Source: Cyclobacteriaceae bacterium (GTDB lineage Bacteria > Bacteroidota > Bacteroidia > Cytophagales > Cyclobacteriaceae). From it: 24,884 nt of DNA. The number at the start of each line of letters is the position of its first letter. The stretch's first letter is position 1. Of this stretch, positions 7,562-16,469 are shown in pieces. The notes below the pieces were generated by a model. That model searched no databases. It had not been told where the DNA came from and saw only the letters and a program-made list of their open reading frames with translations. Made by a program: the position numbers and the translations under genes. The stretch spans positions 1 through 24,884 of the forward strand of contig JAKISE010000043.1 of the NCBI GenBank assembly GCA_021648745.1. Reading direction: 5' to 3'.

Positions 7562-9013
7562 TTAGAGTTCAATTGGGTTTCCTTGATAAAAGTCAAGAAT
7601 TATTAATCTAAAGATAAAGCTATACTTAGCTCTTAATAAATCAGACTTAGACTGAAAAAGGTTATTTTCTGCCACTTGGTATTCTGTATAATTAGCAGCA
7701 CCATTTTGGAATCTCTGTTGTGTCGCCCTAAACGACTCTTCTTGGGCTTCTACTCTTTTAAACGAGCTAACATAAGATTTTGCCGCACTGAGAGCATCTG
7801 TACTTGCAGTTTCAATAGTTTGTCGTAGTACTTGGCGGGCTTGCTGTGCTTGAACAATAGCTTGCTCTCTCGTAATTTTTGCACGTTGCACCCCTGCATT
7901 GGCCTGGTAGTTATTAAAAATAGGAATGCTCAAATTTAAGCTCACAAATTGTCCAAAGTTATCAGATAGCTGCCGCCCAGTTGCGTAATCCACGATTTGG
8001 CCATTTTGAGTTTGACGAACAATGGGTGACCCAGCAGCTGAGGAGCCAACAAAACTGCCAGTTGGAATATCTATCATTGTTCCATCGCCTTCAAAACGTC
8101 CCCTATCAGCAATAATAGAAGAGTAATTTGTATTAACCCCTGCATTTAACCGCAGGCTAGGGTAGTAACTACCTTTAGCCACATCAATGCCAATTTCGGC
8201 TGCAGCTATTTGCCCATCTGCACTCCTAATTTCAGGCATTGTTAGTTCTGCCTCTTTATAAATACGTTGTGCATTAATATTTGCTAGCATACTACTATCT
8301 AGTTCAATTTCAGGAATAACAACTCCTAAACTAGCATTCCCTTTCAATAGCATCGATTGTTTTAATTGCAGCAATGAAATTTGAAGATTATTATCTGCAT
8401 TAATCACATTTAATTCATTATTTGCCAATTGTGCCACTAAATCTAGTTCGGCCGATCTTGGCAAAGAGCCTGCTGCTACTTGTTTCTGAGTACGATCTAA
8501 CTGAGAATTGGTAGAACTATATTGTTTTTGGGCATTGTTTAAGAGCTCTTCATTAAAAATAACATTGGTATAAAAGGTAATTAAGGAAAGAATTACATCG
8601 TTCTTTGTCTTTTCTAAATCATTTTCTCCATTTTCTAAAAGTGTCTTGTTTTGGCGAATGGTTCTCAGGTTTCTTCCCCCGCTAAATATTATCCAACTAG
8701 TGCTGAGGCTAGCATTCCCATTAGATTGTTGCTGTTTTTGAGCAAAATTGGTAACGGGATTAATTGAAAGCCCCCAATTAAGTCCATAATTGGTACTGGC
8801 ATTGACAGATGGTGCTAAGTTTAGCTTAGATTGTTGAAAGTTGACTTCGTTCAAATTCACATTTAACTGTTGGTTTTGAACTGTGAGGTTATGCTCTAAC
8901 GCATATTCAATACAGCGCTGGAGAGTCCATAGCGAATCGGTTTGGGCATTGGAATTAAAGTTTCCGACCCATAAAAAGGCAAAAATTGCGAGTGTTGTTT
9001 TGAGTTTTGACAT
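7562..9013 (-). CDS. TolC family outer-membrane efflux channel
   Basis: A 483-aa protein with a signal peptide (about 1-23, ending SNAQ) and the two repeated outer-membrane efflux (OEP) domains of the TolC family. The opening WTLQRCIEYALEHNLTVQNQ is the usual start of these channels. Long amphipathic helices rich in Gln, Asn, Ala and Ser follow, with strand-forming segments such as NYGLNWGLSINPVTNF and SLNLSIPIFNNYQANAGV, and the last helix ends in LILDFYQGNPIEL. Three such chains should form a trimeric duct through the outer membrane and periplasm. The gene begins 10 bases after sdaAB and is followed by the adaptor gene, so it probably works with that adaptor in tripartite export. The substrate cannot be read from the sequence. 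Confidence 0.93.
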   Translation of the reverse strand: MSKLKTTLAIFAFLWVGNFNSNAQTDSLWTLQRCIEYALEHNLTVQNQQLNVNLNEVNFQQSKLNLAPSVNASTNYGLNWGLSINPVTNFAQKQQQSNGNASLSTSWIIFSGGRNLRTIRQNKTLLENGENDLEKTKNDVILSLITFYTNVIFNEELLNNAQKQYSSTNSQLDRTQKQVAAGSLPRSAELDLVAQLANNELNVINADNNLQISLLQLKQSMLLKGNASLGVVIPEIELDSSMLANINAQRIYKEAELTMPEIRSADGQIAAAEIGIDVAKGSYYPSLRLNAGVNTNYSSIIADRGRFEGDGTMIDIPTGSFVGSSAAGSPIVRQTQNGQIVDYATGRQLSDNFGQFVSLNLSIPIFNNYQANAGVQRAKITREQAIVQAQQARQVLRQTIETASTDALSAAKSYVSSFKRVEAQEESFRATQQRFQNGAANYTEYQVAENNLFQSKSDLLRAKYSFIFRLIILDFYQGNPIEL

Positions 9014-9023
9014 AATTATTAAT

Positions 9024-9698
9024 TTAATTTATGACTGGTAAATAAATTGTTTCAATAACCCAGTCGAGGCTATTGATATAATCAATTGTTGTTGTTTTTA
9101 ATTCTGAATCCATTTCAAACACCTGGCATGCCAAATCATTTTTCCCTTTACGAGAAACAGACATGGTTGCGATGTTGCATCCATCTTGAGAAATTATATT
9201 AGAAAGAAATGAAATACTGCCTTTAATATCGTGTGCTTTAATAAGTAAGGTAACCAAAGAGGTAGAAAAACCTGCTTTAAACTCATCAACCTCCACAATA
9301 TTAATTACACCCCCACCCTTGCTTTCTCCTATTAATGTACAGCTCCTTTCATTAGAATACACTTTTATACTTACCGTATTAGGGTGAAAAGTACTTGCAT
9401 TACCTACTGAACGAAACGAATATTTTAACCCATGTTCTTTGGCGGCATTAAATGATGTTTTAATTCGAGCATCATCGGTTTTAAAATTTAACAGACCTGC
9501 TATAATTGCTTTATCGCTTCCGTGGCCTTCATAGGTTCTGGCAAAAGAATTATAAAAAGTGATTTCTGCTTTTTCAGGGATACTACCCAGTAAGCCAACT
9601 GTAGCACGGCCAATTTTAACCACCCCTGCAGTATGCGAACTACTTGGACCAATCATTATAGGTCCAATCATATCAAACACACTACTTTTATCCCCCAT
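9024..9698 (-). CDS. sdaAB: L-serine dehydratase beta chain
   Basis: A 224-aa protein matching the beta subunit of iron-sulfur L-serine ammonia-lyase, which converts serine to pyruvate and ammonia in the cytosol. The N-terminal signature SVFDMIGPIMIGPSSSHTAG is nearly invariant in this family, and the C-terminal part (about 145-224) has the pattern of an ACT domain, likely for serine sensing. The ATG at 9698 gives the family's normal length and N-terminus; a TTG at 9725 would add nine residues and is less likely. The alpha subunit, which carries the cluster cysteines and active site, is not in the window. The gene is 10 bases from the TolC-type gene, so catabolic and export genes share a transcript, a pairing with no obvious functional link. 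Confidence 0.92.
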   Translation of the reverse strand: MGDKSSVFDMIGPIMIGPSSSHTAGVVKIGRATVGLLGSIPEKAEITFYNSFARTYEGHGSDKAIIAGLLNFKTDDARIKTSFNAAKEHGLKYSFRSVGNASTFHPNTVSIKVYSNERSCTLIGESKGGGVINIVEVDEFKAGFSTSLVTLLIKAHDIKGSISFLSNIISQDGCNIATMSVSRKGKNDLACQVFEMDSELKTTTIDYINSLDWVIETIYLPVIN

Positions 9699-9779
9699 TC
9701 GGTTGTTATATAGATTATCACTCAATGATAAACTAAATGCTAATTATTTCTTAAAAGAATTATATAAAAGGAAAATAGC

Positions 9780-10574
9780 TTACACGGCCACTTTCCCTTT
9801 TATATGCGGATCGGGGTCATAACCTATTAGCTCAAAATCTTCATACGTAAAATCGAAGATATTGTTTACGTTAGGGTTGATTTTCATCGTGGGCAGTTTC
9901 TTAGGGGTTCGGCCTAATTGAAGATTAGTCTGTTCAATGTGGTTACTGTATAAATGTGCATCGCCCAAGGTGTGAACAAAATCACCGGGCTGTAAACCAC
10001 ATACTTGCGCCACCATCATGGTAAGTAAAGCATAAGAAGCAATATTAAAAGGCACACCTAAAAACACATCGGCTGAACGTTGATATAGCTGGCAAGAAAG
10101 TTTTCCGTCTGCTACATAAAACTGAAAAAAGGCATGGCAAGGGGGCAGCGCCATGTTTTCAATTTCGCCTACATTCCAGGCGCTTACAATTATTCGTCTT
10201 GAGTTAGGGTTGGTCTTAAGTTGATCTATAATTTGTGTAATTTGGTCGATATGTTTCCCGTTAGGTGCTGGCCAATTACGCCATTGGTAGCCATAGACAG
10301 GTCCCAGATTACCTTCTTCATCTGCCCATTCATCCCATATTTTAACCCCATTTTCTTTGAGGTAACTAATGTTAGTATCGCCTTTTAAAAACCATAGCAA
10401 TTCATAAATAATAGACCGTAAATGAAGCTTTTTAGTGGTAATTACTGGAAATCCTTCCTGTAAATTATATCGACTTTGATGCCCAAAAACACTAATTGTT
10501 CCTGTACCTGTTCTGTCTCCTTTTTCAACTCCTTCATCGAGTATCCGCTTCATTAAATCGTGGTATTGCTTCAT
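9780..10574 (-). CDS. thyA: Thymidylate synthase
   Basis: ThyA methylates dUMP to dTMP using methylenetetrahydrofolate, giving dihydrofolate, and is the main source of thymine nucleotides. The 264-aa length equals that of the E. coli enzyme and the sequence aligns closely throughout. Visible landmarks are DRTGTGT near residue 20, the dUMP-phosphate arginines in SRRIIVSAWN (about 125-134), the nucleophile Cys146 in LPPCHAFFQFYV, RSADVFLGVPFNIASYALL and the C-terminal GYDPDPHIKGKVAV. The ATG at 10574 gives the standard MKQYHDLMKRIL start; an upstream in-frame TTG at 10592 would add six residues and is rejected. No dihydrofolate reductase gene lies next to it. A terminator upstream at 10.73 kb separates it from the lipoprotein gene, so it should have its own promoter. 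sdaAB follows after an 81-base gap. Confidence 0.98.
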   Translation of the reverse strand: MKQYHDLMKRILDEGVEKGDRTGTGTISVFGHQSRYNLQEGFPVITTKKLHLRSIIYELLWFLKGDTNISYLKENGVKIWDEWADEEGNLGPVYGYQWRNWPAPNGKHIDQITQIIDQLKTNPNSRRIIVSAWNVGEIENMALPPCHAFFQFYVADGKLSCQLYQRSADVFLGVPFNIASYALLTMMVAQVCGLQPGDFVHTLGDAHLYSNHIEQTNLQLGRTPKKLPTMKINPNVNNIFDFTYEDFELIGYDPDPHIKGKVAV

Positions 10575-10659
10575 GTTAAATGGTTTGTGCAAACTTAAGT
10601 ATTACTGTAGCTTTATTAAAACAGATTTGGCTAAATAAAATCTAATACCAAGATTTAGC

Positions 10660-10688
10660 AGCTATAAGGCTCTTCTGCTTATAAAGCT
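10660..10688 (-). other. Bulged hairpin in the thyA upstream region
   Basis: AGCTATAAG (10660-10668) pairs with CTTATAAAGCT (10678-10688), leaving two unpaired bases and a 9-base loop. It lies between the upstream terminator and the thyA start. It could be part of the thyA leader or a chance structure in AT-rich sequence; I see no known regulatory RNA here. Confidence 0.25.
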
Positions 10689-10710
10689 AATTTCTGCATT
10701 TCTATGAAAC

Positions 10711-10745
10711 AAAAAAAGAGCCTCCGCTAGCTAGCGGAGACTCTT
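10711..10745 (-). terminator. Intrinsic terminator of the lipoprotein gene
   Basis: The arms AAGAG-C-CTCCGCTAG (10716-10730) and CTAGCGGAG-A-CTCTT (10731-10745) form a GC-rich stem with one mismatch and a tight loop. On the minus strand the stem leads into a run of seven T (complement of 10711-10717). This is a textbook rho-independent terminator, 40 bases after the stop codon of the 290-aa lipoprotein gene. Confidence 0.9.
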
Positions 10746-10784
10746 ACTCAACAACCTGACGGCACGTTAGCCATTCAAGAAACT

Positions 10785-11657
10785 TTAATTACGGTTTGCT
10801 AAATCAACTTCTCTAGTAACACCATTGGAAGTAATTGTTACGATGCTATCACACCTGCCATCTCCAAAATCTACCAAGAAAGTTTTGTCTCCTACTACAA
10901 GTTCTTTAATACCTTGTACCGGTATGCGTGCCGTACCATTGGCGCGACAAATTCTTTTAAAAATGAGGTCGGCTAGTACAGTTGCAGTATATCTTACACC
11001 TCTACGGTTTAATCCATTAGCAACACTTCTTTCTAAGATATGTATTTCATCGTTAAGTGGGTTAGCAGCACGCACCCAAACTCTGTAACGATCTACTTCT
11101 CGAGTGGCAAAAGTTTCGTCAGGCCAAGTAATTTTACCATCGGCAAGCACAATATGAAACTTGGGATTATCATTAATAGTTTCTGATACGTTTTCTACTG
11201 TTCTTGTACCTTCGATATGCCTGTTATTAATGTAGAAATTTCTTAGCTCAATGGTCCATTTTGAACCAGGTACAAATCTTTGACCAGTATACGTAATAAA
11301 TATAATACCGCTACGAACAACCCCATTAGGGCCTGTGCAGCCATCGCCAAAATCAATGGTAATAGTTTGAGCTTCTTGATCATGGGTAACAACGGCACAA
11401 TGTAGTCTGTCATCTTCATTATTACCAGAAGTTTTACCTCCAATATTACCATCAGCATAGCTCATTATATTGGAAGAAATATCATCTACTTCATCAAAAT
11501 CTGCTTCCGCAATGGCATCTGATTCGGGAGAAGAAAAATCTATCAATTCATTTTCATTGCCATTTTGCTGACAAGAAGTAGCAAATAATAAAAATACTAC
11601 CGCTAAACTTAATACGCCTTTTACTAATAGTGAGTTAATCTTTTCTAGTGCTTTCAT
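10785..11657 (-). CDS. Putative lipoprotein with two FGDG modules, 290 aa
   Basis: A signal segment (residues about 13-28) ends in a lipobox-like FATSC with Cys29 as the likely lipidated residue, so the mature protein should be anchored in a membrane, probably the outer one. After an acidic linker (about 35-75) come two similar strand-rich parts: the first holds TITIDFGDGCTGPNGVVRSG (about 104-123), the second TFLVDFGDGRCDSIVTITSN near the C-terminus. The shared FGDG with nearby cysteine suggests an internal duplication. Four cysteines in the mature part (in LHCAVV, DGCTG, KRICR and GRCDS) could form disulfides. No enzyme motif is visible, and I cannot assign a family beyond a Bacteroidota hypothetical lipoprotein. 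It is followed by a strong terminator and lies after the M14 peptidase gene on the same strand. Confidence 0.82.
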   Translation of the reverse strand: MKALEKINSLLVKGVLSLAVVFLLFATSCQQNGNENELIDFSSPESDAIAEADFDEVDDISSNIMSYADGNIGGKTSGNNEDDRLHCAVVTHDQEAQTITIDFGDGCTGPNGVVRSGIIFITYTGQRFVPGSKWTIELRNFYINNRHIEGTRTVENVSETINDNPKFHIVLADGKITWPDETFATREVDRYRVWVRAANPLNDEIHILERSVANGLNRRGVRYTATVLADLIFKRICRANGTARIPVQGIKELVVGDKTFLVDFGDGRCDSIVTITSNGVTREVDLANRN

Positions 11658-11819
11658 TTCTTTCGTTTTTTAGTTTGTATGGTTCTTAGAGAAAAGGAAT
11701 ACTAAAAGGTTTAATTTATAATGAAACTATTTTATAAGTAACTGATTTACTGAGGGATAAAATTGGCATTATTTTAAAATGTGCAATTCACTACCGATTA
11801 CTAATGTGCCGAAAAGAAG

Positions 11820-13226
11820 CTACACTAAAACCAATCCGTTTACACTAGTATCAATTTTAGCAGGGTTGATTAGGAATCCGTTAAGGATGATGAATTTGAT
11901 TTTATTTAAGTTATCAACCAATAGAAAATTAGCCTTGCTATCAAACTTTATGGTTTGTACTTCTTGTAGTTTACGAGGGTGCACTAGGTTTATAGGAAAC
12001 GGCACATGAGCTTCAAGAGGAACGTCTGGCGTTATTAAAAAAAGCACTCCTTGTCGTAAGAGTCGTTTTACAGAAATCATGGAGATGACTTCTAATTTAT
12101 CAATAACAATAGATTTACCCGGTATTACTTTGAGTCCTTTTTCCTTTACAGTTTCGAAACCGTAATGAGCTGATAAGTCACCTAAATCCTCTAGCCAACC
12201 TATGGAATAGTAATTTGGGGCTTCTAATAAATGCTCTGTTCTATTAATACCTAAATCAACTTTTGCATCCGATTCATCATCGATGCTTACATTCTTAATT
12301 AGCACGTCAAACAGCTTGGTGTCAATGGGTGGAATGTTAATATAGTCTTCGACCGAAAATTTAGTGTAGCTATTTTCGGCAATCATTTGAAAGGCACTAA
12401 GTAAGGCTAGAAAGTTTAATTTTCGAACGCCTTCCTTTTCCATATCATTCGCCAACCAACCCGATTCAACTAAAATTGTGCTAATGCCTTTTGCCTGAAT
12501 TGCATCACCAAATGACCTAAAACTGTACGTATCATCATATAAGCCAACACCACCAGTAATGCGGTTTTGCAAAACTTGATTCATGCCTGCAATAAGTTGC
12601 ATTGCCTTTTTTCGAGTAGTATTTACTTCTCTTCCTTCATTATAGGCTGGTGCTAAGAAAGACATGCTTGAAGGCACCTCTGTGCCCTTTACATTATAAA
12701 ACCTACGCTGATCGTGTAAGTTGAGTGCGAAACCGGGTTTGAAATCATCAATAACATCCATTAACAACCTGCCTTCGGGTGTTTGCAGCTCCACGGCATC
12801 ACGGTTCATATCAATCTCGGTGGCTGTTCTTCGCTGAAAACGATTAGTGCCATCTGGATTAAGCATTGGAATAAACTGAAGTGTTAGTTTGTCAGCTATT
12901 TGTTCTCTAAAAGAGTTAAGCTCATCGTTGGCAGTAAGAAATTTTAAAATATCAAGAATAGCCCTTGTAGCGGTGGATTCATTGCCGTGCATTTGGCTCC
13001 ATAAAAGGACTTTTGTTTTACCTTTTCCGAAGGTTACACTTCTGATAGCTCGACCTTCTTCAGAATACCCAATATCTTTGAAAGAGAGCTGCTCTTCTCT
13101 TTCAAAATCACTAAGAACGTTTATAAAAGCTTGATGAGTAAATCGGTTAGTTGATATTTTTTCAACGTGATAATTTTGGTATTGGCCAGCTGCCCGTATT
13201 ATAGTCTTTATTCCTGATATAGCCAT
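11820..13226 (-). CDS. M14 family zinc carboxypeptidase
   Basis: A 468-aa metallopeptidase of the M14 (carboxypeptidase A-like) family. The zinc ligands are visible as His80 and Glu83 in SQMHGNES and His171 in ALNLHDQR; the general-base glutamate is Glu254 in TILVESGW. The NPDGTNRFQRRTATEIDMNRDA stretch, seen in two parts around residues 123-144, is also typical of these enzymes. The catalytic domain covers about residues 30-300; the remaining 165 residues form a separate region I do not recognise. There is no signal peptide, so it is probably cytosolic, perhaps trimming peptides or cell-wall fragments. The ATG at 13226 is chosen over a TTG six codons upstream. It follows the DUF5686 gene by 36 bases and is probably in the same transcript. 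Confidence 0.92.
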   Translation of the reverse strand: MAISGIKTIIRAAGQYQNYHVEKISTNRFTHQAFINVLSDFEREEQLSFKDIGYSEEGRAIRSVTFGKGKTKVLLWSQMHGNESTATRAILDILKFLTANDELNSFREQIADKLTLQFIPMLNPDGTNRFQRRTATEIDMNRDAVELQTPEGRLLMDVIDDFKPGFALNLHDQRRFYNVKGTEVPSSMSFLAPAYNEGREVNTTRKKAMQLIAGMNQVLQNRITGGVGLYDDTYSFRSFGDAIQAKGISTILVESGWLANDMEKEGVRKLNFLALLSAFQMIAENSYTKFSVEDYINIPPIDTKLFDVLIKNVSIDDESDAKVDLGINRTEHLLEAPNYYSIGWLEDLGDLSAHYGFETVKEKGLKVIPGKSIVIDKLEVISMISVKRLLRQGVLFLITPDVPLEAHVPFPINLVHPRKLQEVQTIKFDSKANFLLVDNLNKIKFIILNGFLINPAKIDTSVNGLVLV

Positions 13227-13262
13227 GGCCTCAAAAGTAGACAATTAACATGTATAGCTCAG

Positions 13263-15755
13263 CTACAGAATAAACTGAAAGCCGATTTTCACCCCAAAAT
13301 CATTGATGGAAGGGTCATCGGTGTAGGTGAGTCGGTGGAAGAAATCAACTCTAATTACTTTAAAAATATTTTCTACACCGTAGGCTACTTCTACATAAGG
13401 CAAATTGGTTTCTAGCACCCCGAACTGTTTAACTTCATTACCATTTACATCTAAAATAGGCACTATAATATCTAAATTTTCCTGTCGCATTCCACCGTAC
13501 AATACTTTGGCTTCTCCTACTAGTCGAAGTTTTAAAGCCCTTAGTAAGGGAATATGGTTTAAAATTTTTCCTTCGAAATGGTGGCGGTAGCTCATCGACA
13601 CAAACCGGTCAGAGGTAAACTCAAAATTATCCATTAGGTTATAAGTGAAAGCAGTATAAAATGGGGTTTCGTTGCCCCAATGATTTCTGAGTAAGGGATA
13701 AGGCACATTACCAAAAACATATTCTCCTTCTATCTTTAAAAACGAGGTACCAAGTTCTCCCATTTTTAGCTTTTTAATAAACTCAAAGCCAAGTTTTTGA
13801 TACTTCAAATCGCTATCCACCAAAGGCATGCCAGCTGTAAATTTTAATCGAACAATTGGGAAGCGACCAATGCCACCGCTTACTCTATCATTATCATCAA
13901 TCAAGTATTTTCGATCTTTAGCCCACTCCACTTGTAGCCTTGCTTCAGTGGTAGTAATGTTGGTTTTAATTACATCCTTTTGAGCAATATCTTCATAATA
14001 GCTAAATTCAAACAGCGGGTCAAGCTTATCGTACCTAAGAGTTAATCTAGTATTTATATCCCTAATTAACTGATTATCAATTCTAAACTGCAGCTTTCTA
14101 TGATCAAAGGGTCTGCGTAAGGTGCCCAAACGATTAAAGGCATAGAATGCTCCTTCATCGTTTATATCTCTATATGTAAAATATACGGGATCGATATCAT
14201 GTCGTATTTCCACTCCCATTTTCACCCAAGGCTTTCGTGATAACACATAGTCAACACCTGCCTTATACTTCCATTGTTCATCGCCAAATCCATAACCAAC
14301 AAGGCCTTTGAACACCCATTTATTGCTAAACTGAAAGGTTGTTTCACCACCAAAACCTAAGCGAAGCCCTTCGATGTCATTAAATGACAGAAAAAGAGGA
14401 TATGGCCCCACGCTAAATTTATTAAAACGATAATAGCCGCTATAAGCAAATTTGGCCATATCGATATAGGTTTTAATAGAAGGTATTTTCTTTAAAGTGT
14501 CAACCATATGGTACACGTTTATCTCACTTTTTGTAAGACTTTCATGTCTGCTTTCTTCCCAGTATAGGCCATCACTCATCCTTACCTCTTCGTCCATTTC
14601 CACAGGCAATCGATAGAACGATTCATTTCTTGGTTGATTTACTACAAAATCTTTATTAGATATATAAAATTTAGCTAAGAGACCAGCTACCTCTTCCGTT
14701 GGCTGTGCTACATCTATTAGTACCCTAGTTTTAGAAGGCAACCAAGGGCCAGCCTCAGTTTTTGTCAATTTCTGCTTAATATTAATTTTTTCAATAAAAT
14801 TTAAATTGGCCTTTTTACCTACGGTAACATCAGCTTGCTTTAAGGCATATTCATTTTTGGTTATCCAAATAGTACCTTTGAAAGCAAGGTCATTCTTTCG
14901 TTTAGGCTCAAAATCTAGGCGATAAGTAAAATCATTACCTATCATAAGACTATCAATCAGGTAAAAATTGTAGATGCCTTTCCACCCATTGGCCAAAGGA
15001 GATACAAACTCCTTTTCGATAATGGTCATATAATTTCGGTAAAAATTATACTCTTGATAGGTGGAGCCCACAATTTGAGAGGTAAACGTACCATCTGTCA
15101 AACCCAATCCTGTAACCTTGGTTTTAATGATATACTCGTGGCGCATGTCCGGGTTATTGCGCACATAATATTTAGAAATTGCCTCCGAGAAAAATATCGG
15201 CAGTATTGGCCGTCCGTTTTCACCTGCTATAATTTCAATGCTGTCAAGTACATGTACAATTTTTTGCACCTGCTTATTCTGCTTAAATTTATCAGTTATA
15301 TTATCAACATCAGCTTCAATTTTTGTGTAACTTTCATATTCATAGGCAGATAATGAACGTTTGTCGTTTAACTTTTTATTCTTAACAACATTTCGCATAA
15401 TGGCAAATGCAGGATTTTCTTTAGCAACAAAAACAACCTCCTCCAAATTCATTATTTCTTCGGTTAGCTGAAAATCTATATTTTGCTCCTTTCCTCCAAT
15501 TATGGGTAGTGTTTTTTGCTTATAGCCAATATAACTAGCTACCACAGAATCTATCTTTTGTGTAGTCTCTATTCGGTAGGTGCCATCAAATTTTGTTGTG
15601 GCCCCTATACTTGTGCCCTTAAAAATTACATTGGCAAATGGCACAGGGTCTCCATTATCTGCATCTTTAACTTTGCCATATACAATAGTTTTTTGAGCAA
15701 ATACTGAGAAGCTTGCAAAAACAGATATGATGATATAAAGACTTATAAATTTCAA
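13263..15755 (-). CDS. DUF5686 / carboxypeptidase-regulatory-like outer-membrane protein
   Basis: An 830-aa protein with a signal peptide (about 1-20, cleavage at VFA/Q). Residues about 21-105 form a carboxypeptidase-regulatory-like beta-sandwich domain (VYGKVKDADNGDPVPFANV, then TSIGATTKFDGTYRI). The rest matches the Bacteroidota DUF5686 family: strand-rich, with many aromatic residues at regular steps, ending GVKIGFQFIL as outer-membrane barrels do. The regulatory-like domain would face the periplasm as in TonB-dependent receptors, though no TonB plug is seen. The start is notable: the only usable start before the signal peptide is TTG at 15755, because an in-frame TAG stands two codons upstream and the next ATG is far inside the protein. 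The gene begins 93 bases after sanA. Family members have no settled function, so envelope biogenesis or transport is only a guess. Confidence 0.9.
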   Translation of the reverse strand: MKFISLYIIISVFASFSVFAQKTIVYGKVKDADNGDPVPFANVIFKGTSIGATTKFDGTYRIETTQKIDSVVASYIGYKQKTLPIIGGKEQNIDFQLTEEIMNLEEVVFVAKENPAFAIMRNVVKNKKLNDKRSLSAYEYESYTKIEADVDNITDKFKQNKQVQKIVHVLDSIEIIAGENGRPILPIFFSEAISKYYVRNNPDMRHEYIIKTKVTGLGLTDGTFTSQIVGSTYQEYNFYRNYMTIIEKEFVSPLANGWKGIYNFYLIDSLMIGNDFTYRLDFEPKRKNDLAFKGTIWITKNEYALKQADVTVGKKANLNFIEKINIKQKLTKTEAGPWLPSKTRVLIDVAQPTEEVAGLLAKFYISNKDFVVNQPRNESFYRLPVEMDEEVRMSDGLYWEESRHESLTKSEINVYHMVDTLKKIPSIKTYIDMAKFAYSGYYRFNKFSVGPYPLFLSFNDIEGLRLGFGGETTFQFSNKWVFKGLVGYGFGDEQWKYKAGVDYVLSRKPWVKMGVEIRHDIDPVYFTYRDINDEGAFYAFNRLGTLRRPFDHRKLQFRIDNQLIRDINTRLTLRYDKLDPLFEFSYYEDIAQKDVIKTNITTTEARLQVEWAKDRKYLIDDNDRVSGGIGRFPIVRLKFTAGMPLVDSDLKYQKLGFEFIKKLKMGELGTSFLKIEGEYVFGNVPYPLLRNHWGNETPFYTAFTYNLMDNFEFTSDRFVSMSYRHHFEGKILNHIPLLRALKLRLVGEAKVLYGGMRQENLDIIVPILDVNGNEVKQFGVLETNLPYVEVAYGVENIFKVIRVDFFHRLTYTDDPSINDFGVKIGFQFIL

Positions 15756-15848
15756 CTGCTAGTATGGGTTAGTCAAGGGTTTAAAGAATGCAAAACAATA
15801 TTAAATAAGTATTAAAGACAAACAAAAAAAACCAAAAATAGTCTTTGT

Positions 15849-16433
15849 TTAAGTAAATAAATAGAGATCGATAAAGGCCTTTATCCTTGCAAAAAACTCA
15901 CGTATCCTTACATTTCCAGAATCCTTTAGAGGTAACCTCTTAGTACTCATAACTTGTGCATTAAGATTATAGTAATTGCTAATGAAAAGCGCCCTATACC
16001 CATGAAATTCTTGGGTAATGATAGTAAAATTTTTAAGCCCAAAATCTTTCTCTGCATTCTTTATAGACTCGATTGTTCTAAAACCAGCAGTATCAAGTAA
16101 TATTTTGTTTCTTGGAACTCCCATTTTAACAAGGGTCTTCTCCATCATCAATGGCTCGTTATAAAATTTTGTGCGATTATCACCACTTACAATGATTTTA
16201 TCTATTTTCCCATCTTTTAGCAGCCGAGCTGTAGTTGCCATCCTTTCTGCGAAAAATTGGTTATCGGTGCCATTTTTGTTTTTGTTGCTTGTTCCTAATA
16301 CGAGGCCTACTTCATTATAAGGTACGTCCTCAATATTGCTAAACATTTGGTCTTTGGTCGACACCACTATCCAAATATTTGTGGCTATCATTACAGCCAA
16401 TATTGATACAATAATTATTTTTAGTTTCTTCAA
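15849..16433 (-). CDS. sanA: SanA/YdcF-like DUF218 envelope protein
   Basis: This closely resembles E. coli SanA, an inner-membrane protein linked to envelope permeability and vancomycin exclusion at high temperature. A single membrane helix (about 5-24) follows a basic start. The DUF218 domain shows NEVGLVLGTS, IIVSGDNRTKFYNEP, LLDTAGFRTIESI, FTIITQEFHGYRALFI and a C-terminal VRIREFFARIKAFIDLYLF, all in SanA order. The domain should face the periplasm. The full helix with its Lys-rich start requires a TTG start at 16433, just after an in-frame TAA; the first ATG (16391) would give 180 residues and cut into the helix. I prefer TTG, with moderate certainty. The gene follows trmH by 36 bases, so it is likely in the parE-parC-trmH transcript. 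Confidence 0.9.
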   Translation of the reverse strand: MKKLKIIIVSILAVMIATNIWIVVSTKDQMFSNIEDVPYNEVGLVLGTSNKNKNGTDNQFFAERMATTARLLKDGKIDKIIVSGDNRTKFYNEPLMMEKTLVKMGVPRNKILLDTAGFRTIESIKNAEKDFGLKNFTIITQEFHGYRALFISNYYNLNAQVMSTKRLPLKDSGNVRIREFFARIKAFIDLYLFT

Positions 16434-16469
16434 GCCTTAGGTTTCGTTTGTTTAGTACTTTAATCAAGC

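Noticed and set aside
9699..9725. TTG start adding nine residues to SdaAB
   Set aside because: The ATG at 9698 gives the usual family N-terminus and length.
10575..10592. TTG start adding six residues to ThyA
   Set aside because: The ATG at 10574 gives the exact 264-residue length and the standard N-terminus.
15770..15848. Terminator between sanA and the DUF5686 gene
   Set aside because: Only a 6-bp AAAGAC/GTCTTT stem with a loop of about 21 bases is present, without a proper T-run; too weak to call.
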